From the NCBI GenBank assembly GCA_965644295.1, contig CBFFRP010000354.1, forward strand, positions 62,001 to 126,000: a stretch of DNA of 64,000 bases. The letters are read 5' to 3'. Positions 53,192-64,000 of the stretch are shown here, one piece after another. The DNA comes from Paraphysomonas bandaiensis (lineage: Eukaryota; Chrysophyceae). Every line of letters begins with the position of its first letter. The first letter of the stretch is position 1. The translations under genes were made by a program, and so were the position numbers. Below the pieces are notes generated by a model, which was not told where the DNA came from, made no database searches, and saw nothing but the letters and a program-made list of their open reading frames with translations.

Positions 53192-56100
53192 ATGAATTTT
53201 CAACAAAGGGATGTTAGATATGCTGCAATATTATCCAAATTTTGTAAACTATTAGATTTATCATTACCAACAATATTTTGTTGTAATACTATTCAAATTC
53301 AACATATAGTTGATGTTATATGGTATAATCATCCGTATATTCGTTGTTTATATCCATATGTTAATTGGGAGATTCTATTTGGATTGTTTAATATAGTATG
53401 TACTGTGGGATTTATTGCTGCACTGATTTTTGAAGTGGGTGATTCATGTGGACAGTATATTACTGAGTCCTCATGTGAACTTCAGCGTTATAACTCGTTG
53501 CAATGCCAATGGAGCGACAGTGGAACAAGGTGCACATCATCAGGTGCTGTGTCTATCAAAACTATTGCTAGAGTTTCTCTCTTTCTCACATTAGTTTCAA
53601 CCCCCGCGACCCTCGTTATGTACAACTTCTCTTGTTATGCATACAGGATACTTATTGCGGCAGTAAAGTTTCCGTACAAGGGCTGTAAAGATTTGAAACC
53701 CAGTAATGCTGATGTATACACTGAGTACAATAAGCTGATGAGAGCTCTGGAAGTAGAGTTAAAGTCGCAAATGATTTATCAAGACTACTTTCGAGGTTAG
53801 TTATTTATTTGCGTATACACAGCAGTGATTTGCCAGTACCATTCTACCTGTCGGGATATTCTGTAGATTTAATATTATTGACTAATGTGTTGTTATTCGT
53901 AGATGTATGGGGTGACGTAATTCCTTCTGACATTGAAGGTGGCAATCATTCAAATACGCCACATCCACCAAATACACTGCGTATGGATAAGAGTGAAATT
54001 TTGTATTGGCTTCGTCGAACGGTTCACGTTTGGAGAAGTGTGTGTCACTCTAGCTCTAATAATCGGTTACCGGAGTATAATGAACCAGGAACTATTAAAG
54101 CAGTTAGGCCATCGGAGCTTCCTGATAATATTCGACCACCAGAATCTGTTGAATCAGCTACACAGAACAGTAGATCCAACCGCCCATGTATTTCACGTGG
54201 ATCTAGCATATCAGTAGCAGCAATCGAGCAGCTCAGTCATTCCAGTTCCAGTGAACGTACTAGGCTGCTTCTGGGATTATTTTTCTTTGATTTGTGCCCT
54301 CTTGACGTCCAGTGGATGTTGCAATATATGAGGCGCTTCTCACCAGTAGTTAACAGCCCCCATATCCATTCTCTGGATAACCTATCCATGATAGGGCACT
54401 ATGATTCTGAGATGAGTGTAGGGCTGAAGGAACGGATACATTTAGTCCTATATTTTATGATTTTATGCTCACTAACGACATATTTAGGCGTATTTGTGCA
54501 TAGTTCCAATGTTGTATTACATTGGGTTAGTACTTTAGCACTATGGATGTTGATGCATGTAGTCGTGTTTCAACCACTGTCTACACTCACTATACAGTAT
54601 TGCATTCCATATATACTACGCAATGAAGTGCACTCTATTCGTCGAGGTGTAATACGTATATTACGGAGTCATATGTTATCTGGCCTTTTCGATGTCGTAG
54701 ATCACACTCCAAGTTCATTGCTATTCCCGTCAAAGAGATTGTCTCAAGTACCCAGTGACCTTGTGCTCAATTCCTTGATACGAAAGTATACACCTCTAAA
54801 CCCATTGTTTTATCCTCTGCACCGCTTGCACATTAAGAGTCCATACTCAGAATATATGTTGAAATTCTTAAATCAATTTTTGATTGATTCTCAAGTTGAT
54901 AATTGCAGTATCGTTGGAGAGGCGGAAAACGAAAATGAAGATAATCAAAGTTCTATTGCTGGTGAATGTAATGTTCCAGCTCCCACTCTTGAAAGTAATA
55001 TGCTCGAAAGTAAAGAGCAAGAGTTAATTTCTCCATATATTCCAGTTACTAATATGAGATCGCCTAACAATGAACGGTCTGTTGCTTGCATTATATCAGC
55101 TCTTGCACAACAGCAGTACTCCACTTTTTCTTCTACGGAGCCCACATCAGACACACTGTCCATAAGATATATGATGTCGATTTATGTACAATGTATGGAT
55201 TATATGAAAGTTTATTGGAGATTCAATGTCAGCACTGTCGATACAATGAGTTATATGGGAATGGATATATTGATTAATACAATTTTGTGGGGCCTCGTCG
55301 TGTGCATAATATTACTTCACCTGAATCTCATTTATATTCACCCTTCCGCTGTTGCCATTCCAATACTGGTATGCATAGTATGTAGTACTTGTTATTTCTA
55401 TGTATGGTATAGAAATCGTGTTCGAAGTGGAAAAGAGATGCCAACCTGCACGTGTGCAGATAGGAACAACGAGCTTCTCAAGACTGCTTTTGGCACTCGG
55501 CTTCAGTGTGGTTGCTGCTATTGTATTCGTCACTACGTAAGGGATGACACGTGTGTATATTGCCAGCATAGTGATTTTATATGTGATTTGAGTGATAATG
55601 AGTTGCTGCAAGTGAGTGATGTAGGAAACACCCCACCATGGAGTCGTGTTGAGACCTCTGCAGAGCCTAATCTCGGCATCTCATCTGTCGAACTGGTGAC
55701 GAGCGGTGCTGCTGCATCCATAGGTGTTATACCTCCAGGCCATAAAGGATTAGACTCCATTCTTGGTAGTTCTAGTAAGGACTCGGCACGTAACGTTATT
55801 CCAAATGGAAAAGTGGACGAAACTGTAGGAAGAAATAACTCAGGTCTTGAAATTTCTAGCGAAGTCGATAGTCTTAGTTCCGACGATGAGAGTGTAGTTA
55901 TACGAGTCATTGATAGAGAGTACCACTATTCTTCAGTTGAACAGCGAGCCAAGGAAGCAATTGGAAGTTGGCTAGCGAATATAAATATGTCCAGTCCGTC
56001 ACCGGGAAAGCGAAGCAGAAGTCGAAGAGGTAGCTCTTGTCAGAGCGATTCTCCGTCCCCATCAAAGGGAGGTCGAAGTGAATCACTCGTGCGTCGTCAT

Positions 56101-57021
56101 TCATTCTCAACGTCTCAAACGGATAGCGGGAGTTATGGTATATCGGTTGACTGTTCTTTTAGTGGTAATATCCTCACAGCTGTTGCGCCTTCTCCGCACA
56201 AGATTCTCGCTGCCATAAACTCTTTGTCCGGAAACGAATTGGATGTCTCGTCCCCAAAATTGGAGGAACTCGAAAGTGTAGGGAAAAGAGAAGATGTGTG
56301 TAGTCTTCCCCCAGCACCTGGAGTGAAGGATACATGGAATCCACGTGATCACATGATAAGTAATGAGGCCGCTATTTCACGATATGAAGTGACTCCTCAA
56401 ACTTCGACATCGCAGATACTATCATATTCTTGTACATCTACTACTGATTCTTTCTCATCTCCATGTGAGAAGTTGTCTCCGGCCAGACTGAGTGTGGACT
56501 CTCCTTCTGAGCACTTAGACTCCTATAAGAAGGCATTTACAGTTCGTGAAACTTTTAATTCTGATCGTATGACGCTCTATCAAGATATGTTATTAAAGAA
56601 AACTGTAGCTCGCTTGCAGTTAAAAACACGTAGAAAAACTCGTTCAGAGAGTGATGATTCAACAGACCGTAGTAAACGGACCAACTCTTCGCTCAAGAAC
56701 AAAGGAGCAGATGAGGCTGTCCTGGCACTTAAGAACCGGCTCTTACGAGGAAAAAATATTACATCGGTGCCGCCAGATTGTAATGGCAGCGTGACTAGTG
56801 GTACTTTGGAAGTCGAATGTGATGCGCGAGAGGTGATGATTAAGAAGCAAGTTGTGCACGAGGGCTTTAGAGCCAGTGTTGCAGGACTTCAGGAAAATAT
56901 GGACAAAGAGAAGCAGCGATCACAGGATCTCCTAAATAGAAGATTGCGAGAAAGAGCTGCGGGGAATTCGAATCGACAGCAGCAACAGCGGGAAGAAGAA
57001 AATGTTGTGGCGGAAATATAA
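53192..57021 (+). CDS. large multi-pass membrane protein, unknown
   Basis: Two exons (53192-53795, 53903-57021; 107-nt intron) give 1240 residues. The first exon has two hydrophobic helices flanking a loop with paired cysteines (SSCELQRYNSLQCQWSDSGT), probably lumenal or extracellular. The second exon has helices near residues 400-455 and 665-715. A Cys-rich patch follows (CGCCYCIRHYVRDDTCVYC), which may bind metal. The C-terminal ~430 residues are Ser-rich and disordered, ending in a charged coiled coil (EKQRSQDLLNRRLRERAAG). A polar Asn/Ser segment containing the DVWGDVIPSDIEGG stretch separates the membrane parts. The domain order recalls protist receptor- or channel-like proteins, but I recognise no family. 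The 5' end is notably AT-rich. Confidence 0.88.
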
Positions 57022-57238
57022 GCTCGAAATTCTTTTCAGTGTGCGTTATTGTAAATATCTATTTGATGTTTTCGTTATCGATATTAAGTGTTCGTAATTT
57101 TTTATTAAAATATTTTTATTTATTACTCAATTATTTACAAAGCACATTGCACAGAAATTCAAACAATAGGAACAGACGTTTATTTCATTGAATGCACAAC
57201 TATTTACAAATACTCGCAAGTTTGTTTAAAATGTTTGT
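57022..57238. other. short convergent spacer
   Basis: 217 bp between convergent stop codons. An AT-rich polyadenylation region for both genes is likely. Confidence 0.4.
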
Positions 57239-60200
57239 CTAATTCTTCTCGAGGTTAATGTCGTCCTCGCCGTCTTCAAAAAACTTCTTTCGTTTCTCTT
57301 CTTCAGCATCTACGAGTAACTGTACTACATGCCTGGTTACTTTCAAAATCCAATCGTCAAGCTCGCCACTGAGGTCACGTATCCATACATCAATTACCAA
57401 TCTTACCGCTGACAAGTATTCCGGTTCAAACAGGTAACAATGTATATTCTGCAAACAAAAGTTAATGGCCTATTTCCCGACTCGCTTTACAGTGATTAAT
57501 ATGCGGCATCTAGCGTTCACAAAAATACAGTCCTTTGAATTCAGTACATCATCATGGTACACAAGTGTTTCCTATTCAAAGCATAAACAGTCATAGCTAT
57601 GTTTTCTCCGCAGCTCTGAGCATACCAACCTGAAGAATGTCGTAAGGTGGTCTACGCTGTAATAAGTTTGATTCCAGTTGATTTAACTCTTGGTCTTTGG
57701 CCATATAATCTGTTCCCATCACACTGTCCAAAGTATCTGACAACCAACCCAAAACTTTATTCGGCTTGTCATTGCCCCCCCCTGCTCGGGGAGTAGAAAT
57801 TTCATCTTTACTTTCGCTGGGGTCTAATACCTTTGGGTTGTCCTGTGCACCATCAGATTGCTTCATTTTTCGACGTGGTTTCTTCCTGTTATATATAATT
57901 AATGATCAATTCAATGTCCACATGCCATAATGACGTAAAGTCAGTGTATTTGTAGCAAATCAGACATACGCATTTTGAAGTGTTTGATATACCGTACTCA
58001 CTTTGAAACGTGTACAATATTGGGGAAATCCTCATCTGTGAAGGCCAGGATCTCATACATGACAGTGGCCACCATCCGTAAGTTAAAGAGTACGTCGCTG
58101 GTTCCCACCTTGGGTTCATGACACAGCCCATGGTGCCATGGCGCCAACAGAATGTTATTGACGAGAACTCTGTCAGTGAATAAAATGAAGATATTAAAAA
58201 TGTTTTCAGACAAGTCGTAATGAAAGTAGGTACCTTTTCGACACAACGATCACATGACATTATAGGAATATACAGCATGATAGAAAATAATTTGATATAC
58301 CTTGTCAGTAAAAAGTTTTTTATCAGAATCTTGGCTCGATTTATCTTGTACGCTTTGCCACCATATGCAAATATTGCCTTTTGTGCTCTTTCTGACGACT
58401 GTAAAACGCTTAATAAATCTTGTTCGGGAGCAGGTTCAACCACATTTCTTGTTGCTCCTATACTGTAACGCAATGACCTCAACACACCTCGAAACAGAAA
58501 ACAGTATTTACCTGTTGAATTCCAAGCGTTGCTGCTCGAAATCAAAGAGGAACCCATCCCTAAAAAAATTTCCATCCGATATCAAATTCTTTAAAAACTC
58601 ACACACATGAGGGGAGGGAAGCTCCAGACCACATATTCCCCTCACTATGGAGGTCACTCGAACCTACATTACACCAAATCCATTTCGTTAAAATACGCAC
58701 GCACTACTAGAAAGAATACAAAATTATACCAAGAGGCTACATTCAGAATAAACGATACGAATAAATCTATATTTATTGATGAATACATAGTGGGTACCCA
58801 ACTTGTACTGCTACGGTTTTCAGGAAGTCATTGTAAGGCACTAAAGTAGTTTACTTATACAGTCTACCTTTAATTGTAGCATTCGTCCTTGTAAATTAGT
58901 AGCTCGGCCACGGCGCCTCATGATATTGCGCTCCACAGGGCAGAAATTCAACGTATTATCCTGTATATGCTGTGATGGAGCGTTCGCTAAACATATTGCC
59001 AGCACCACACCGAGAGTTTTGTACACAATATAGTATAAGATACAGATATCACAGAGTGCAGTGTCAATACTGCGCATATGAATGCACTGTGAAATAACAG
59101 CGTACATACTTGAATAATTGACGAAATCGGTAACTTAACAGCTCGCCCAATCCATATCCCACATGAGTCTAGGAATAGCAAAATATTTTTGTACAGAGCA
59201 TCAGCATCCAAGTGCTTGCGTAACTGCTGCTTCAATTGCAATGATAGCATGGGCTTCACGTAAAAATCTAACACCATGCGTCCCACCACGCGGAAGAGTT
59301 GTTTCCCTTTCATAATATGCTCTGGAAGGGGATTGTGATTGCCTTTTAGTTTGTGTCTCCACAACGGTTTCTTCTCGTGTACTGTAGACTGTAACAACGA
59401 ATCAATGCGACTCTTTAATTCTTGCCTTCGTTTCTTATCTTCAGCTTTCTTCTTCGACTTTTCTTGAATAGAGGCTTCTGATTTACCTGGTTCAAGGTTC
59501 GAATTCGAGTTCAGATCACCATTGAGTGCTCTTTTGTTCTCTTCTATGGCGGCATCAACATGTTGTGCAAGCTTTCTTAGTTCTTCCGTTGAACTGCTGT
59601 CTCTCCGCTTACGTGTTTTCTTTCTTGACTTTCCTTTCGATACTATGCTGTCACTATCATTATCAGAAATTGATTTCGCTATACTTTTTTTGCGATAATC
59701 TGACGTCATTGCTTCTCTTCCAGTCATGGAATCTGCATCAGAGATGGCATCCTTACTTTGGTGGTCTTCAGTTTTTTTTATATCCACATTTGCTTTTTTC
59801 CGCTCACTCAAAGCTTTCCCTTTTGACGCAGATGACGCTAATGATGCAAATGATTGCTTGGATACATCTCTCGTGATCTCAGGCTCACTAGATAAGCTCG
59901 ACAATGTGGACTTCGAGGGAGTAGCCGACATGCCGAAATCAGAGTTAGAAAACTCAGGTATCTCGGAATAAGATCTCTGTGCTGACTGCTCATTATTTGT
60001 ATGAGCAAGATTATTGAGCTGCCCTTTCTCTTGCTGCTGAAAAAACTCGTGTTGCTGCGCCAGACTCTTCTGTACGATGGCACGCTTCAATGCCAAATTC
60101 TCTTTACGTGCACGAAGAATGCGATTTTGTATTTCTGATGCATTACTCACTTGTTTTTTTCGTTGATTGACTTGACGATTATAATTAGGATATACTTGTA

Positions 60201-60327
60201 CAGGTAACTGAACTTCTGGTTTAGCAAACGTATATGATGAACTCACAGTACCAGTATCATCTCTTGAATATTTTTTATCAGCCCATTGCATAAAATTATT
60301 TAATCCATGTGATGAATTTCTATCCAT
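57239..60327 (-). CDS. basic coiled-coil protein with a conserved-looking C-terminal domain, unknown
   Basis: Seven exons, complement(57239-57448, 57630-57885, 58002-58169, 58301-58462, 58512-58663, 58868-58960, 59110-60327), give 752 residues with all phases consistent. Residues ~1-330 are disordered and charged, with a Lys/Arg-rich segment (SRKKTRKRRDSSSTEELRK). From about 335 the sequence becomes a folded helical domain (HIMKGKQLFRVVGRMVLDFY, LFLDSCGIWIGRAVKLPISS, KINRAKILIKNFLLTRVLVN, ILLAPWHHGLCHE). A second linker and a C-terminal helix bundle follow (WIRDLSGELDDWILKVTRHV). There is no transmembrane helix or signal peptide. A cytoskeletal or ciliary role would suit the style but is not shown. 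Confidence 0.85.
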
Positions 60328-61280
60328 TTCTATAAATCTCTTGTCTTATTAATGCTATGAATGATATAATCTCCACTTAATTAAAGTATGAGTGATACTA
60401 TGAAACAACACACTCATGTGTGTGATAAGTAAGATCTAATGGAAGAGACTGTATCAGTTATGTCAATAGATGATCTGATATATACCAGAGAGAGAGATGT
60501 GATACATACTACTCCTTTATCGAGTTGTTATATATAGATTTCTATCTAGAGTTTGTACAGGCAGCATGTCATAGTTTGGACTGTCACTCTGCCTCTCTCT
60601 ATATACATACTACGGTACGTACATACACTGCTCTGATGATATATATACGAGTGATGACAATTTCCGTAATTTTATGGGCATGTATAAATATCGGGGGTTT
60701 TCATAAAAAAAACTAAAAAATTGATTATCTTTAAAAATATAGAATATTTTAAAAAGTTACATGTACATGGTTGGAAAGTTCATGTCATGAGCTTCAAAAA
60801 ACCTATATATATGCTGTAGAAATTATGTCGGCAATATGGTGATATTTTTGTTCTCTACAGCGAATTGTCATCACTCGTAGTACACTCTTGCCGTTTTATA
60901 GCACTATCACTCAAAAATTTACAAAAACCAAAGGTTTTTAATGAACAAACTATTGCAAAAAACAAACAGTTAATTTTAGATTCCACAAAATCCCTAGTTA
61001 TCACAATCTCAAAATCAATGTACAACAGAAATAGCCTTCTGGAACGTAATTTTAAATCTAGAAGTACAGTAGGATCTCTACTGAAAACAATGTAGATATA
61101 AAAATAGGGGGTTTTGTTATTTTTAGCAAAGGCAAAAGAAAACCAGCTTTGCTTCAATGCCGTTACAGAGACTGACTGTATGCTTGCATTTGCTTCTAGT
61201 AAAGTTGCAGAGTTGCAGAGTTGCAAGAAATTTAGCATTTCTCTTTAGACTGTAGAGTTCATTGATTCACCAAGCGAATC
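60328..61280. other. intergenic spacer
   Basis: About 950 bp, AT-rich. A 127-codon minus-strand frame (60855-61238) has no start context, motif or splice partner. Repetitive-looking A/T runs at 60700-60760. Confidence 0.45.
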
Positions 61281-62528
61281 ATGCTTTATACTTTGATTGT
61301 AGCAGTGTTATGGGTCATTCAGGGTGTTGGAGGGTTGCTTATTGAAGACGTTTACATTCCAATGGACTGTCACAGTAAGTACTATTGTACTGACATTGCA
61401 AATGGGATAACGTATTTCACCCATAGAGCACGCGTCCCCTTCCGACCATCTTTTGATGTATTTAGTTTGTGCTATATTTGATTTTCGTTGACTTTGTTTG
61501 CAGAGAATTTGTCGTGAAGCAGAGCAACGGTGAGGTGATCAAGCCTGTATACAAGAAACCTGGCAATTTGTTTCATGTTTTGTTAGAACAGTCGGTAAGA
61601 CTTCATATTTTGAATGATATATATAATTCCAACGTTCTAGGATGCCCCTGTTCATAGAGCTCTAAAGGGAATGTGCGAGAACGGCACCCGCATTATGACA
61701 TGGGAAAATGGACATGAGCTAAACTTAGCCCCACTTCCAGTGTCGAAATATGCTGTAGAGAATATTGACGAAAGTATTACTGTAGAAATAACTCTCCAAC
61801 ACATCACTCCGCAAGTGGATTACCAAGTGTTTAACTTATTTAAAATGGGGAATATCTCCCAGGTGATGACAATGGTTGAGGAACATAAAGGAGTGAATGC
61901 TATGGACGAATGGGGAACCACACTGCTTATGCAAGCGACGAAAAAAGGAAACCTTCCCGTAGTGGCAGCCTTACTGAACACACGCATGCCAAAAGTAGAT
62001 ATCAACATGGCGAAATCTGTGAGTTATCAAGTGCTTGTACGCTGTGCATGTCTAAAATGTTCTTAGAACGGATACACGGCACTTTTTTATGCCGTTGAGC
62101 TCCACACCACAAATATTCTCAAGGCTTTGCTCAGAAGAGGAGCAAACCCCAATGTAGCATTAACACAGAAGGTTCATTTTATATTGTATGTTCTTTTGGC
62201 TGTTCATATATTCCCTGCATAGGATGCTGTTGGAAGTACACCTCTACATTTCGCTTGTATGCTTGAAAAATCGAAGCATGCGGAACTGCTTCTGGAATAC
62301 GGTGCGGATGTAATGGCAGTCAATGAACACGGACAGTATCCGTTGCAGCTCTTGCCACGTGATGCTGTGACGTCCACGAAGCTATACTTCAAACGCATGT
62401 TCGAGGTTTGTCATCAAAATTTCTTGTTTCGTTAGGATCTTTACTGTCTATTACTTCAGGATGCTTTGGCACGAAAGGAAAAAGAATGGAACGCTGCCAA
62501 TGGTAAAACTGCTAGAAATGATCTTTAA
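61281..62528 (+). CDS. secreted or ER FKBP-like domain fused to ankyrin repeats
   Basis: Six exons (61281-61374, 61506-61594, 61641-62018, 62067-62171, 62223-62405, 62460-62528) give 305 residues. A strong signal peptide (MLYTLIVAVLWVIQGVGGLL) is followed by a compact FKBP-like domain: NGEVIKPVYKKPGNLFHVLL, then VHRALKGMCENGTRIM, then ITVEITLQHITP. The LKGMC-x-G-x-R block is the FKBP hallmark, but several active-site aromatics and the usual FDSS segment are not visible, so isomerase activity is doubtful. Three or four ankyrin repeats follow (WGTTLLMQATKKGNLPVVAA, GYTALFYAVELHTTNILKAL, GSTPLHFACMLEKSKHAELL). The exon 2 acceptor (GCAGAG) was chosen because only it restores the frame. Confidence 0.8.
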
Positions 62529-63408
62529 TGCAAGGCTGACTTCGACCAGCGACTAGTATACATACTAAAAGGCTGGTTTGCAGTATTCAAAAGATCAGAC
62601 TTGACATAGTTTTGTTGTGATTTATTGTAATGAATCTTGTTCGTTTTTGCTTCATAAATTTAGTGCAGGCTAATGTCTGCAGTACGAGCTAGTTCTGCAC
62701 ACGAACTATTTGGCATATAATTTATAGTTTATAGTGTGTCAATAGTCAAAGGTAGATTGTATCAATTCGACAGATATGTATTGTACGTTTTAAATGCCAT
62801 ACTGAATCTATAGCCAACCAAGGTTTAAAAATCACGCCATTGAGATTGTATATAGCATAGAGTTGATATTTTATAATTGAATATAATTATATATATTATA
62901 AATATGAGAGCACTGTGCCTCTACATGCATAACACGCTATGCGAATGTTGCAGCACACGTTACGTATGTATATATACAATGGTGGTACGTTTATATACAA
63001 TATACAGTATTCATTCGTTCATACGTATGCACAGTATACGTTGAATTGAAGAGTTGAATTGACGGATCTCATACTCCAACTTATAAAGTGAGTTAGCATT
63101 TTACTGTATTGGCAAGCAGCAAGTAGTGTGTTGCATGTATACAAACATACAAACACCGATGTGAGAAATTAAAGCCCGTTTGATTCAAAAATATATTTAG
63201 TACTTCGAGATAGGCCAGTAAGAATAATCCAGATTTCACTATATAATTTCTACTGAAGTACAGCGCTAACGTTTAGAATCTGACACGGTGTCACAGTATG
63301 AGGTAGAGGTGTGTATGCGTGATTGATACGATTGATGTGTTATCAAATTGGAAACACAAGTTGCTAACAGCAGAAGTAGTAAACTCCATTCAAAAACGAA
63401 ATCGCCAA
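62529..63408. other. spacer between convergent genes
   Basis: About 880 bp, AT-rich, with no gene or repeat recognised. Confidence 0.45.
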
Positions 63409-64000
63409 TTATGACTGAACTTCCAAGCTGCACTGCTTTACCATAACCTAACACAGATGTAAAACACAAGTGCGTGGTACCACTGGATGTACAATAACCT
63501 GAAGCAAACGCACAAGTACAGTCGGGTGATCCTCCATTAAAGCTTCTAAAGACTTCTCACTGAGATAATAGGGTTATAAGCTCATCGTACGTATCAGACG
63601 ACAAAACACATACGTAAAAATAGCGACGACACTTGTCGTCAGCGCCCGCGCAAAATACTTTCTGTGAGCCTGAAGTTGCATATCGACGTATCCGAGAAAT
63701 GACCCTTCATTATCATGAGGTGATGTACAACTTTATATTTACTTTTATAACCTTTGTGAAAGTGTATAGATTTAGATGACTGTGGATCAAAGGGGGATAG
63801 TTCCAGAATAATTTCTCCCTATCATCTGTATATGACAACGTGTTCCGTGGCAGAGATAGTTATGGCACCACTTACCTCTAGCAAGACATAAAAGTCGGAG
63901 GCAGTGTCACCTTTGTTAAATAGAATATCGTCCCTGTTCAGAAGTACTGTGGTATAGTACTGCGCCGACAAATTAGCCAGTACCTATTGTGAAGATATGA
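63409..64000 (-). CDS. 3' end of a gene with a cyclic-nucleotide-binding-like domain (5' end outside window)
   Basis: Five exons, complement(63409-63447, 63499-63559, 63614-63704, 63752-63818, 63876-63983), all in phase; the upstream acceptor at 63984-63985 shows that more exons lie beyond the window. The sequence is typical of a cNMP-binding beta-roll: LFNKGDTASDFYVLLEGEII, then GSFLGYVDMQ, then FARALTTSVVAIFTEKSLEA and an LMEDHP helix. The canonical phosphate-binding cassette (FGELAL...R-A/T-A) is altered, so ligand binding is uncertain. In protists such domains end SulP/SLC26 transporters, ion channels and kinases; the visible part cannot distinguish these. The last exon is only 13 codons. 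Confidence 0.8.

Noticed and set aside
60855-61238. 127-codon minus-strand frame
   Set aside because: Phe/Ser/Leu-rich translation of AT-rich spacer with no splice-consistent continuation and no recognisable domain.
1-64000. CRISPR arrays, tRNA or rRNA genes, riboswitches, bacterial operons
   Set aside because: None seen. Spliceosomal introns throughout show that this is eukaryotic nuclear DNA; the tandem repeats present lack spacer-repeat architecture. A formal tRNA scan was not possible here.

Overview
The window is nuclear DNA from a eukaryote, most likely a free-living flagellated protist. It is gene dense on both strands, with genes 0.3-5.5 kb long. Almost every gene is cut by very short GT-AG introns, mostly 40-60 nt, so most long open frames are only single exons. 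A CFAP36 homologue argues for a cilium or flagellum. A CoDi-like Ty1/copia element and ankyrin-rich proteins fit several protist groups, and I cannot name the supergroup from sequence alone. Gene starts tend to be AT-rich.

Layout. 1-4.0 kb: 3' end of a coiled-coil gene, then an 849-residue low-complexity gene on the minus strand. 4.6-11.3 kb: a 17-exon secretory glycosyltransferase, a tiny COP9 signalosome subunit 9 homologue, a secreted lysozyme/transglycosylase-like gene, and a membrane protein. 11.6-16.6 kb: one intact Ty1/copia-type LTR retrotransposon on the minus strand, with identical 288-bp LTRs, a 5-bp target duplication and a single gag-pol frame. 16.9-18.3 kb: a gene whose middle is three tandem exon+intron units. 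20.0-26.0 kb: a BRCT-PNKP DNA-repair gene and a calpain homologue lacking all three catalytic residues. 27.4-29.8 kb: a Cys-rich protein and a sterol-desaturase-family enzyme. 31.2-36.7 kb: a single-exon 1823-residue protein with eight beta-grasp-like repeats and about 20 ankyrin repeats. 37.0-45.2 kb: a RUS/DUF647 protein, a cysteine synthase, a Ulp/SENP SUMO protease and small membrane-protein genes. 46.4-47.6 kb: a probably decayed phosphatidylinositol-phosphate kinase gene. 48.4-64.0 kb: an MFS transporter, CFAP36, a large multi-pass membrane protein, a basic coiled-coil protein, a secreted FKBP-like/ankyrin protein, and the 3' end of a cyclic-nucleotide-binding-domain gene.

The genes do not form an operon or an obvious pathway; they look like an ordinary chromosomal segment. 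Four copies of a ~130-140 bp MITE-like repeat lie in the spacers.

The strongest new observation is in the retrotransposon. The sequence directly after its 5' LTR, where the reverse-transcriptase primer binds, is perfectly complementary over 16 nt to a site inside the LTR that lies just downstream of a TATA-like box. That is the arrangement of Tf1-type self-priming, but in a copia-order element.
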